From: Gemmatimonadota bacterium | GTDB lineage: Bacteria > Latescibacterota > UBA2968 > UBA8231 | NCBI GenBank assembly: GCA_009845645.1 | Contig: VXZF01000621.1 | Coordinates: forward strand, 1 to 6,747 | DNA: 6,747 nt | Reading direction: 5' to 3' | In this document: piece by piece, positions 1-5,716 of the stretch | How positions within the stretch are numbered: the stretch's first letter is position 1 | Layout: every line of letters begins with the position of its first letter | Made by a program: the position numbers and the translations under genes | The notes under the pieces: model-generated | What the model was told of the DNA's origin: nothing | Database searches by the model: none | The model's input: only the letters and a program-made list of their open reading frames with translations

Positions 1-1
1 C

Positions 2-133
2 GCGCACGGCGGCAACGACTACTGGGAAGCTGGCCTTGTCGAACCCCATATCGTGTTGGCCGATTTCATAAAAATCCTACATCCCGACCACCTGCCGGAA
101 CACGCGCTCAAGTTCTATAAAAAACTAGATTGA
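2..133 (+). CDS. Periplasmic ABC transporter substrate-binding protein, 3' end only
   Basis: Only the last 43 codons are inside the window, in frame from base 2 and ending in TGA at 131-133. The fragment contains NDYWEAGLVEPHIVLADFIK followed by ILHPD and a terminal FYKKLD. This tail is typical of BtuF/FecB-type (COG0614) binding proteins, which end with a tryptophan-containing loop, a conserved VLADLIKILHP-like helix and a short basic terminus. The family captures corrinoids, haem or iron-siderophores outside the membrane and hands them to a FecCD permease. The permease gene starts 6 nt after the stop, so the two are surely co-transcribed. The signal peptide and ligand site lie upstream and cannot be judged. 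Family assignment is good; the ligand is inferred from the cobalamin-binding gene further downstream. Confidence 0.8.
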   Translation, partial: AHGGNDYWEAGLVEPHIVLADFIKILHPDHLPEHALKFYKKLD

Positions 134-139
134 GACGCC

Positions 140-1216
140 GTGGCGACTGCTCCCACCACCACTCCTTGGCCTCGGCTGGGGCCGCGCTGGGGACTCTTCC
201 TCGGGATGGCCGCGGCCTTGCTCGGTTTTTTTGCGCTTAGTTTGGGCGTGGGGTCGGTGTCCATTCCCCTCGATGCGGTGGTCGCCATCCTGTGGGGTGA
301 AACCGATCAAAAGCCGAGTTGGAGCCACATTATTTACGCGATCCGTCTGCCGCGTGCACTCACTGCGGTGTTGGCTGGCGCGGCCCTGAGTGCCAGCGGT
401 TTGCAAATGCAGACCCTGTTCCGCAATCCCCTCGCCGACCCCTTCATCCTCGGCATCAGCGCCGGAGCTAGTCTGGGCGTGGCGTTGGTCGTCTTGGGTA
501 CGGGCGTCACTGGGGCAGGGCTGCTGGTCGGTTTGGGTCTTTTGGGGCAGGTTGGTGTGGTCGCCGCGGCTGTGGCTGGGGCGGCGCTGGTGTTGGGCTT
601 GGTGCTTTTCGTGGGGCGGCGCGTGCAGAACACTATGACCTTGCTCATCCTCGGCCTCATGTTTGGCTATCTGACCAGTGCCGTGGTCAGCGTGTTGCTC
701 TACTTCAGCATACCCGAACAGGTGCAGACTTACGTCCTGTGGACCTTTGGCAGTTTTGGCGCGGTCGCTTGGGGTCAACTCACCTTTTTAGCGCCGGTGG
801 TGCTTGCCGGTCTGGTGCTTGCTAGCCTGCTAGTTAAACCGCTCAATGCCTTGCTGCTCGGCGAAACCTATGCGCGCAGCATGGGCTTGGGTGCGCGGCG
901 GGCGCGATTATGGATCATTGCGAGCGCCGCGCTGCTGGCTGGCGCGGTTACGGCCTATTGCGGTCCCATTGGATTTTTGGGCGTGGCTGTGCCGCATTTG
1001 TGCCGCGCTCTTTTCAACACTTCGGACCACCGCGTACTGCTGCCGGCTAGTGTGCTCTTGGGCGGCATTTTGGCCTTAACTGCGGATCTAGTGGCCCGTT
1101 TGCCCGGCAGCGAGGCCACCCTGCCGCTCAACGCGGTCACCGCCTTGATCGGCGCGCCCGTGGTCACTTGGATCATCCTACGCCGCCGCACGTTGCGGCA
1201 GGCTTTTGCCGCTTGA
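140..1216 (+). CDS. FecCD/BtuC-type ABC transporter permease (corrinoid or iron-chelate)
   Basis: This 358-residue integral membrane protein should form, as a dimer, the channel that passes cobalamin or a ferric chelate from the binding protein into the cytoplasm. The family hallmark is residues 69-113: RLPRALTAVLAGAALSASG, then QTLFRNPLADPFILGISAGA. The ATPase-contacting segment GETYARSMGLGARRAR is at 241-256, and GPIGFLGVAVPHLCR is at 275-289. Hydrophobic stretches from about residue 17 to 347 are compatible with the usual ten helices, and the length is normal for FecCD permeases. I chose the GTG at 140 because it follows the upstream stop by 6 nt and keeps the first helix whole. The sequence around it, ACGCCGTGGC, recurs at the start of the next gene. 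No strong Shine-Dalgarno is visible, so translational coupling is likely. Substrate choice between B12 and siderophore is inference. Confidence 0.92.
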   Translation: MATAPTTTPWPRLGPRWGLFLGMAAALLGFFALSLGVGSVSIPLDAVVAILWGETDQKPSWSHIIYAIRLPRALTAVLAGAALSASGLQMQTLFRNPLADPFILGISAGASLGVALVVLGTGVTGAGLLVGLGLLGQVGVVAAAVAGAALVLGLVLFVGRRVQNTMTLLILGLMFGYLTSAVVSVLLYFSIPEQVQTYVLWTFGSFGAVAWGQLTFLAPVVLAGLVLASLLVKPLNALLLGETYARSMGLGARRARLWIIASAALLAGAVTAYCGPIGFLGVAVPHLCRALFNTSDHRVLLPASVLLGGILALTADLVARLPGSEATLPLNAVTALIGAPVVTWIILRRRTLRQAFAA

Positions 1217-1221
1217 ACGCC

Positions 1222-2229
1222 GTGGCTGCGACCATTCTACAAACGCGCGACCTGTGCATTGGCTATGCGCCCAAGCGACGCCCGCGCGTTGAAGTGGCTG
1301 CGGACATTGGCGTGGAATTGCTCAAAGGGGAACTGGTCTGCTTGTTAGGCCCCAATGGTGCGGGCAAATCCACACTCATGCGCACACTGGCTGGTCTGCA
1401 AAAGCCGCTGGCTGGTGAGGTGAACCTTGAAGGCCGCGACCTTCACGGGCTGACCGAGAGCGAACGGGCACGGCTGTTGGGATTGGTTCTGACCGAGCGG
1501 GTAGATGTGGGGAACTTGTCGGCCTATGCACTCGTGGCGCTGGGCCGCTATCCGTACACGGGATGGGATGGTCGTCTTTCTGCGGCGGACGAAGAGATGG
1601 TGCGCTGGGCTATTGACGCGGTGGGGGCTAGGGAACTGGCCGCGCGCAGCGTCGGCGAATTGAGCGATGGCGAACGGCAAAAGGTGATGATTGCCCGCGC
1701 CTTGGCACAGGAACCAGCAGTGCTTCTACTCGACGAACCTACGGCCTTTTTGGACTTGCCGCGCCGCGTCGAAATCGTGCAGTTGTTGCGGCGTTTGGCC
1801 GGTGATAGTGATCGCGCTGTCTTGCTCTCCACGCACGATTTAGATTTGGCCCTGCGCTGCGCCGACCGCCTCTGGCTGCTGCCGCTGGACGGGCCCTTGC
1901 AAACTGGGGCACCGGAAGACTTGGTGTTGAGCGGGGCTTTTCAGCGGGCGTTTGCGGATGTGGAATTCGACCCGGCCATTGGTTCGTTTCAGCTAACGCG
2001 AGAGCCGGAAGGGGAAGTTGGCTTAGTGGGAGAAGGGCTCCATGCCCTGTGGACGGCGCGCGCGTTGGAACGGGCGGGGTTTCGCGTGGTGGAAGACGCG
2101 CCGACATGCGTCGAGATCATCCACGACAACGGCGACACGGCTTGGCGGCTTCACACTGCGGCGAGTCAGCGAGTTTGCACCACCTTATACGAATTGGTCA
2201 AGTGCTTGAAACTAGACGCGATTGATTAA
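1222..2229 (+). CDS. ABC transporter ATP-binding protein, BtuD/FecE type with C-terminal extension
   Basis: This cytoplasmic ATPase of 335 residues powers the permease encoded just upstream. Visible motifs are Walker A GPNGAGKST (43-51), signature LSDGE (147-151, in place of the usual LSGGQ), Walker B VLLLDEPT (167-174), D-loop FLDLP (176-180) and the H-loop histidine in STHD (His205). At the Q-loop position the sequence is VLTERVDVGNL, with Glu92 where glutamine is usual. I recall this variant from Bacteroidota FecE-like proteins. After residue 255 there is an extra domain of about 80 residues with WTARALERAGF (277-287), beyond the usual 250-270 residue length. The GTG start at 1222 lies 5 nt after the permease stop in the same ACGCCGTGGC context as the permease start. 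A TTG at 1213 overlapping that stop, or a TTG at 1168, would also be in frame but would overlap the permease gene. The final codon is TAA at 2227-2229. Confidence 0.92.
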   Translation: MAATILQTRDLCIGYAPKRRPRVEVAADIGVELLKGELVCLLGPNGAGKSTLMRTLAGLQKPLAGEVNLEGRDLHGLTESERARLLGLVLTERVDVGNLSAYALVALGRYPYTGWDGRLSAADEEMVRWAIDAVGARELAARSVGELSDGERQKVMIARALAQEPAVLLLDEPTAFLDLPRRVEIVQLLRRLAGDSDRAVLLSTHDLDLALRCADRLWLLPLDGPLQTGAPEDLVLSGAFQRAFADVEFDPAIGSFQLTREPEGEVGLVGEGLHALWTARALERAGFRVVEDAPTCVEIIHDNGDTAWRLHTAASQRVCTTLYELVKCLKLDAID

Positions 2230-2230
2230 T

Positions 2231-2259
2231 GCTTCTCGGGTGACTTGTGCATTTTCAGA
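2231..2259. repeat. Left copy of a 29/30-bp imperfect direct repeat flanking the GH32 gene
   Basis: The copy starts one base after the ATPase stop codon. It shares GCTTCTCGGG and TGCATTTT..CAGA with 4065-4094: 26 of 30 aligned columns are identical, with three mismatches and one single-base gap. Similarity ends abruptly on both sides. No function is recognised. Confidence 0.7.
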
Positions 2260-2327
2260 CAGCTCTGTTTGTTCCACAGAATCAGCGCCACCGGAGAGTT
2301 AGGATCTTCCGGTTCGATTGGAGAGTG
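2260..2327. other. Convergent intergenic spacer with two small stem-loops
   Basis: The ATPase gene (plus) and the GH32 gene (minus) end facing each other here. Two inverted repeats are present: TCTGT/ACAGA (2264-2268 with 2276-2280, loop 7) and ACCGGA/TCCGGT (2290-2295 with 2308-2313, loop 12). Neither is followed by a T-run in either direction, so they are not convincing intrinsic terminators, although they may help stop transcription from both sides. Nothing coding is seen. Confidence 0.35.
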
Positions 2328-3854
2328 TCACAGCCTCGTCGGGGCCAGCGTCCAGGCTTGCAGCGGTTGCACCTTGGCCGCACCCCCGCGCGCAAACAGG
2401 CTGACGCCGATGCTGTCGGTTCGCGTCGGATAAATGCGCTGGGTCACGCATTGCCGGCGGTTGGCAAAGACTTCAAGGATCGAACGGTCCAGGAAGATGC
2501 GCAGGGTCAGCAGCTCGCCCGGAGTCAGTTCGAACGGCCCTGCCTGGGCGGTGACGTACTGTTCACTCTCGGCCAGATGCGGCAGGAGCCTGCGGTAGCG
2601 GGTGTAGCGTATCTCGCGGTCGAGCGACGACCGGCTGACGTCGACTCGCAGCACGGCGGCTGCGGCGTCGTAGGAGACTGCGGTTTCTTCTTCGCCTCCT
2701 GGGGAACGCCGCACTTTCAGCCCCACTTCCCGCGCTTCCTGGGGATCGATCTCAACGATCAGCTCCAGACAGTCGCCGCCGATCCCCTCGACCGCCACCT
2801 CGGAATCGGCGGGCACGTCAATGGACTCGTGCCCGCGGGGATTCAACCGCAACACTTCGAGTTCTGGGACAGGGTCAATCAGCAGGTGACCGCCGGGATC
2901 CAGCGACAACAGGCGCGGAACGGTCATAACGCCCGACCAGCCCGAGGCGCGCTCGCGCTCGTTGCCGCGCAGTTCGCGGACCCAGTCGAAGAAGATGCGT
3001 CGGCCGTTTGCATCCAGCAGGGTTCGCGGGCCGCCGAGATGACCTCCTTCCCAGCTCATGCGTCCGTGAATGTCTGGATAAAACCGTTCGTCTCGGACTT
3101 GGCCGATGTAGTACTGGGATCCCTGCAGATGGCTGCAGAAGAGCAGCATGTGCCGGTCGCCGAGCGGGAAGAAGTCCGGCACGGCGCAGTCTTCGCCGCC
3201 TTCGGTCCACTCTCGCCGCGACTGGTAGAACAAATCGACGAACTCCCAGGTGCGCAGGTCTGGCGATTTGAACAGGTACGCCGCGTCCCCTTGGTCTTGC
3301 GGGTCGCGTTTGTTGATGGCGGCGTAATAGAGGTCGCCGGCCAACCAGCCGCAGGGGTCGTGGATGGTGTAGCGGCCGAAGTCGGCGCTTCCTTCTTCTG
3401 GCTGGGGGATCACCGGGTTGTCCGGGTCTTTCGTCCACTCGATCAGCAGATCATCGCTGCTGCGGGCGAGGCAGAGGCCGTCGGGGTTGCCGTAGTAGAT
3501 CAGCGTTGGAATTCCTTCCTTGCTGATCAAGGCTCCGCCGCTAAAGCAGCCGACGCGGTCCGGGCCATCCGCTTCTGGCGTCAGCGCCACCGGATGGTGG
3601 ACCCAATGTACGAGGTCGGCACTGGAGGCGTGGCCCCATTGGATGAGGTTCCAGTAGGCACCATCCGGGTTGTACTGATAGAAGATGTGGTAACGGCCCT
3701 TCCAGAACAGGGCTCCGTTGATGTCGTTCATCCACGCGGCTGGCGGCGTGAAGTGATAGGCTGGCCGATGCGGATCGCGGGCAAAGGCGTCGGCGAGGTC
3801 GCCGGCCTCCCGGATCCGCGCTTCCATCTGTTCTATCTGGTTTTCAGTAGTCAT
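2328..3854 (-). CDS. Glycoside hydrolase family 32 protein (beta-fructosidase/levanase-like)
   Basis: This 508-residue protein has the GH32 five-bladed propeller followed by the family's C-terminal beta-sandwich. GH32 enzymes hydrolyse terminal or internal fructosyl bonds in sucrose, inulin or levan by a retaining mechanism. The nucleophile motif is WMNDING (41-47, Asp44; usual form WMNDPNG), and FSGGALI (104-110) matches the substrate-binding FSG block. The middle motif is IHDPCGW (164-170, Asp166), where most members have RDP. The acid/base region is GEDCAVPDFFPLGD (220-233, Glu221), an expanded form of the usual ECPD. The beta-sandwich signature LRIFLDRSILEVFAN is at 451-465. No signal peptide is visible, so the enzyme is probably cytoplasmic. 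The ATG at 3852-3854 lacks a good Shine-Dalgarno; a second in-frame ATG lies at codon 10. No fructose transporter, kinase or regulator is adjacent, so the substrate is open. Confidence 0.93.
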   Translation of the reverse strand: MTTENQIEQMEARIREAGDLADAFARDPHRPAYHFTPPAAWMNDINGALFWKGRYHIFYQYNPDGAYWNLIQWGHASSADLVHWVHHPVALTPEADGPDRVGCFSGGALISKEGIPTLIYYGNPDGLCLARSSDDLLIEWTKDPDNPVIPQPEEGSADFGRYTIHDPCGWLAGDLYYAAINKRDPQDQGDAAYLFKSPDLRTWEFVDLFYQSRREWTEGGEDCAVPDFFPLGDRHMLLFCSHLQGSQYYIGQVRDERFYPDIHGRMSWEGGHLGGPRTLLDANGRRIFFDWVRELRGNERERASGWSGVMTVPRLLSLDPGGHLLIDPVPELEVLRLNPRGHESIDVPADSEVAVEGIGGDCLELIVEIDPQEAREVGLKVRRSPGGEEETAVSYDAAAAVLRVDVSRSSLDREIRYTRYRRLLPHLAESEQYVTAQAGPFELTPGELLTLRIFLDRSILEVFANRRQCVTQRIYPTRTDSIGVSLFARGGAAKVQPLQAWTLAPTRL

Positions 3855-3872
3855 GGGTTCGCTCGCGGGTTG

Positions 3873-3894
3873 GCTGCCCGGGATTTCGGGCAGC
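3873..3894 (-). promoter_or_regulatory. GC-rich hairpin in the GH32 5' leader
   Basis: GCTGCCCG (3873-3880) and CGGGCAGC (3887-3894) form a perfect 8-bp stem with a 6-nt loop, ending 18 nt upstream of the GH32 ATG. No T-run follows on either strand, so it is not a typical terminator. It may act as a leader structure or a protein-binding palindrome. The structure is seen directly; a role is inferred. Confidence 0.4.
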
Positions 3895-3904
3895 GGGCTT
3901 TGGG

Positions 3905-3934
3905 AAGATAGGCAACGGAGATGGAAGCTGTCGA
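3905..3934 (-). promoter_or_regulatory. Possible sigma70-type promoter for the GH32 gene
   Basis: Reading the minus strand, TCGACA (3934-3929, five of six matches to TTGACA) is followed after 18 nt by TATCTT (3910-3905, four of six matches to TATAAT). Transcription would begin near 3898, so the 8-bp hairpin would lie in the leader. The spacing is plausible but the -10 box is weak, so this is a candidate only. Confidence 0.3.
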
Positions 3935-4064
3935 GGATTCAAAAGTGCCACTCTGGTCCGTATGGTCGAATTTCAGATCTCCACTTGGGAGATGGAACAG
4001 AAGCAGCATTTTTTTTAGGCGAGGTTTTCGGTAGTCCTCGACGAGTTGGATGCAACCGCTTGAC
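3935..4064. other. Non-coding intergenic stretch with small inverted repeats
   Basis: This stretch belongs to the 326-bp gap between the divergent GH32 and DUF433 genes and is less GC-rich than its neighbours. It holds ATCTCC/GGAGAT (3977-3982 with 3988-3993, loop 5), a run of eight T at 4009-4016, and CGAGG/CCTCG (4020-4024 with 4036-4040, loop 11). The T-run starts 15 nt after the first stem, too far for a standard intrinsic terminator. Short open frames cross it on both strands, but none has a start signal or a recognisable protein. Confidence 0.4.
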
Positions 4065-4094
4065 GCTTCTCGGGAGAATCGTGCATTTTTCAGA
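4065..4094. repeat. Right copy of the imperfect direct repeat flanking the GH32 gene
   Basis: This is the partner of 2231-2259, in the same orientation and 1834 bp away. The copy also contains a small palindrome, TTCTC-GG-GAGAA (4067-4078), which is partly lost in the left copy. Its 3' end overlaps the possible -35 box of the DUF433 promoter. Confidence 0.7.
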
Positions 4095-4114
4095 TACCTT
4101 ATAGCTTATATCCT
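4087..4114 (+). promoter_or_regulatory. Possible promoter of the DUF433/DUF5615 operon
   Basis: TTTTCA (4087-4092, four of six matches to TTGACA) and TATCCT (4109-4114, four of six matches to TATAAT) are separated by 16 nt. The -10 box would sit in the left arm of the 15-bp palindrome, as expected for a promoter repressed by its own antitoxin. Both boxes are weak matches. Confidence 0.3.
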
Positions 4115-4123
4115 CAGAGGATA
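4109..4123. promoter_or_regulatory. Perfect 15-bp palindrome, candidate operator of the toxin-antitoxin operon
   Basis: TATCCTC-A-GAGGATA is a perfect inverted repeat with 7-bp arms around a single base, 57 nt upstream of the DUF433 start. Such a compact symmetric site suits binding by a dimeric DNA-binding protein. Antitoxins of type II modules usually repress their own promoters, so DUF433 is the natural candidate ligand. That link is inferred. Confidence 0.5.
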
Positions 4124-4127
4124 GACG

Positions 4128-4178
4128 ATGCTGGAGCATGGGCGTATTGCCAACGAAGAGTTAAAAATGGAGACATAG
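4128..4178 (+). CDS. Possible 16-codon leader peptide upstream of DUF433
   Basis: An ATG at 4128 opens a 16-codon frame encoding MLEHGRIANEELKMET and stopping with TAG at 4176-4178, 2 nt before the DUF433 ATG and in a different frame. AGAGGA at 4116-4121 is a good Shine-Dalgarno with 6-nt spacing, better than those of most genes here, and it lies inside the palindrome. The arrangement would suit translational coupling to the antitoxin. The peptide resembles nothing I know, and a frame this short can occur by chance. Confidence 0.3.
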   Translation: MLEHGRIANEELKMET

Positions 4179-4180
4179 CC

Positions 4181-4435
4181 ATGGCGCAGCAATTGAATGA
4201 TTCGACAGATCTGAGCACCCGAATTACTATCGATCCTGAAGTCTGTCATGGGAAACCCTGCATTCGCGGCCTGCGGTATCCTGTCGAGACGATCTTGGAG
4301 CTATTGAGTGCAGGGATGACGCACGAGGACATCCTAGCTGATTACGACGATTTGGAGACGCAGGACATACTCGCCGCTTTGGACTTTGCCGCCCGCTTGA
4401 GCCACGTCAAACGGATGCGGAAACTGAGAGGATGA
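4181..4435 (+). CDS. DUF433 domain antitoxin-like protein
   Basis: This is a complete 84-residue DUF433 protein. The N-terminal beta-rich segment carries ITIDPEVCHGKPCIRGLR (15-32), followed by PVETILELLSAGMTHEDIL (34-52), a winged helix-turn-helix-like portion, and then YDDLETQDILAALDFAA (55-71). The basic tail KRMRKLRG could contact DNA or the partner. DUF433 proteins are commonly paired with DUF5615 PIN-like proteins as predicted type II toxin-antitoxin modules, with DUF433 as antitoxin and probable autorepressor. The stop overlaps the next start as ATGA (4432-4435), so the two are translationally coupled. GGAGA at 4169-4173, 7 nt before the ATG, is a clear ribosome binding site and fixes the start. 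The family call is firm; antitoxin function is inferred from family and context. Confidence 0.9.
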   Translation: MAQQLNDSTDLSTRITIDPEVCHGKPCIRGLRYPVETILELLSAGMTHEDILADYDDLETQDILAALDFAARLSHVKRMRKLRG

Positions 4436-4785
4436 ATTTTTTAATTGATGCCCAACTTCCTCGTCGTCTGGCTCATTGGCTGCGCGAAGTAGGACATGAC
4501 GGAGTGCATACTAGGGATTTGCCCTTGGGGAACCGGACGCCGGATTCCGCCGTAAATGAAATCTCTCTGCGCGAACGGCGAGTAGTTGTCACCAAAGACG
4601 AAGACTTTGTCGATTCCTTTTTGATTCACCGTCAGCCATACAAACTGCTGTTGGTATCAACGGGTAATATCAGAAATGTCGAATTGGAACTGTTGTTTCA
4701 CCAAAATATCGAACAAATCGTTGAATCATTTGATAGGTACGACTTCATAGAAATAGATCGCACTGCACTGATTTTCCATTTCTAA
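4432..4785 (+). CDS. DUF5615 PIN-like protein, predicted toxin
   Basis: This complete 117-residue protein has the DUF5615/Mut7-C-like PIN fold pattern. It begins MNFLIDAQLPRRLAHWL with Asp6, continues with GHDGVHTRDL (21-30) and TPDSAV with Asp38, and has the strand VVVTKDEDFVDS (51-62) with Asp56 and Asp58. These acidic residues are positioned as in PIN-type nucleases, so a metal-dependent RNase is the likely activity. This is inferred from the fold family and not proven for most DUF5615 members. The ATG overlaps the DUF433 stop, giving the usual antitoxin-first order. The second half is noticeably AT-rich (about one third GC across 4681-4740) compared with the surrounding genes, consistent with acquisition. 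Length is normal and no catalytic acid appears lost, so the module looks intact. Confidence 0.88.
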   Translation: MNFLIDAQLPRRLAHWLREVGHDGVHTRDLPLGNRTPDSAVNEISLRERRVVVTKDEDFVDSFLIHRQPYKLLLVSTGNIRNVELELLFHQNIEQIVESFDRYDFIEIDRTALIFHF

Positions 4786-4798
4786 ACGGCGTTGTTCC

Positions 4799-5716
4799 AT
4801 GACTCGAATTATCTCCCTCCTGCCCAGCAGTACTGAAATCATTTGCGCCCTCGGCTGTGGCGAGCGCTTGGTTGGCCGTTCCCACGAGTGCGACTATCCT
4901 GCCGGCGTCGGCGACCTGCCTGCCTGCACGGCTCCCAAATTCGACCCAGACGGAACATCGTATCAGATTGATCAGCGGGTCAAAGCCATCCTGCAGGAAG
5001 CTACTTCGGTGTACCGGGTGGACGCCGACCTGCTCGACGAGTTGGCACCGGATTGGTTGGTGACGCAATCGCAGTGCGAAGTGTGCGCTGTCAGTCTCAA
5101 AGACGTCGAGGAGGCTGCCTGTCAATTGGTGCGCTCGCAGCCTGCCATTCTATCGTTGGAGCCCAACGCCTTGGCCGATGTCTGGAGCGATATCGAGCGG
5201 GTGGCTACGGCGCTAGAAGTGGAGGACAGGGGCGGCACCTTAGTGGCCCAATTGAGGGATCGGCTAGATCAGATCGCCGCTCGCACTCGCCATATCAACC
5301 AGCGTCCGCGTATTGCCTGCATCGAGTGGTTTGAGCCGCTGATGGCCGCGGGCAATTGGATTCCCGAATTGGTGGAGATCGCCGGTGGGCACAACCTCTT
5401 TGCGAAGGCAGGGACGCATTCCCCTTGGCTGTCGTGGGAGGAGCTAGTGGAAGCCGAGCCGGAGATTATCGTCCTGATGCCTTGCGGTTTTGATATGCCC
5501 CGTTCACAGAGCGAGTTGCCAGTTCTGACCCGACATCCGCTGTGGTCTCGGCTGCAAGCCGTGCAGCAGGAGCAGGTGTTCCTCACCGACGGCAATCAGT
5601 TTTTCAACCGCCCGGGGCCGCGCTTGGTGGAGTCGGCTGAAATTCTCGCCGAGATTTTCCATCCCCAACACTTCGGCGGCGTGCACGAGCATCGGGGATG
5701 GGAGCGGTGGGTTTGA
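4799..5716 (+). CDS. Cobalamin-binding protein, BtuF-like (COG0614), no signal peptide
   Basis: This 305-residue protein belongs to the TroA/BtuF-like family often annotated as cobalamin-binding protein. It opens MTRIISLLPSSTEIICALGC, then GRSHECDYP (26-34), TQSQCEVCAVS (89-99), CIEWFEPLMAAGNWIPE (174-190) with ELVEIAGG (190-197), and NRPGPRLVESAEILAEIF (270-287). These are signature blocks of the corrinoid-binding subgroup. Unlike E. coli BtuF it has no signal peptide or lipobox: the ATG runs directly into the first beta strand. It may therefore act in the cytoplasm, for example in corrinoid handling, although an unrecognised export route cannot be excluded. It starts 13 nt after the DUF5615 stop with no clear Shine-Dalgarno, so it probably shares a transcript with the toxin-antitoxin genes. 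The ABC transporter genes 2.5 kb upstream suggest a common corrinoid role. Confidence 0.87.
   Translation: MTRIISLLPSSTEIICALGCGERLVGRSHECDYPAGVGDLPACTAPKFDPDGTSYQIDQRVKAILQEATSVYRVDADLLDELAPDWLVTQSQCEVCAVSLKDVEEAACQLVRSQPAILSLEPNALADVWSDIERVATALEVEDRGGTLVAQLRDRLDQIAARTRHINQRPRIACIEWFEPLMAAGNWIPELVEIAGGHNLFAKAGTHSPWLSWEELVEAEPEIIVLMPCGFDMPRSQSELPVLTRHPLWSRLQAVQQEQVFLTDGNQFFNRPGPRLVESAEILAEIFHPQHFGGVHEHRGWERWV

Noticed and set aside
125..778. A 217-codon minus-strand frame opposite the permease gene
   Set aside because: Its composition (rich in His, Gln, Arg, Asp) is what a reverse reading of a hydrophobic membrane protein gives, and no motif or ribosome binding site supports it.
2247..3911. 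A 554-codon open frame on the plus strand opposite the GH32 gene
   Set aside because: It is an antisense shadow in GC-rich DNA. Its translation shows no family motif and is full of low-information stretches, while the minus strand carries all GH32 signatures over the same bases.
3977..4016. ATCTCC/GGAGAT stem and eight T's as an intrinsic terminator
   Set aside because: The T-run begins 15 nt after the stem, and no plus-strand gene upstream would need a terminator there.
4060..4088. TTGACG at 4060 as a -35 box for the toxin-antitoxin operon
   Set aside because: At 16-18 nt spacing there is no sequence resembling a -10 box; the positions hold GCATTT or similar.
3853..4139. Short open frames on both strands in the GH32/DUF433 gap (83 and 66 codons)
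   Set aside because: They overlap the GH32 start, hairpin and repeat, have no convincing ribosome binding site and match no protein family I recognise.
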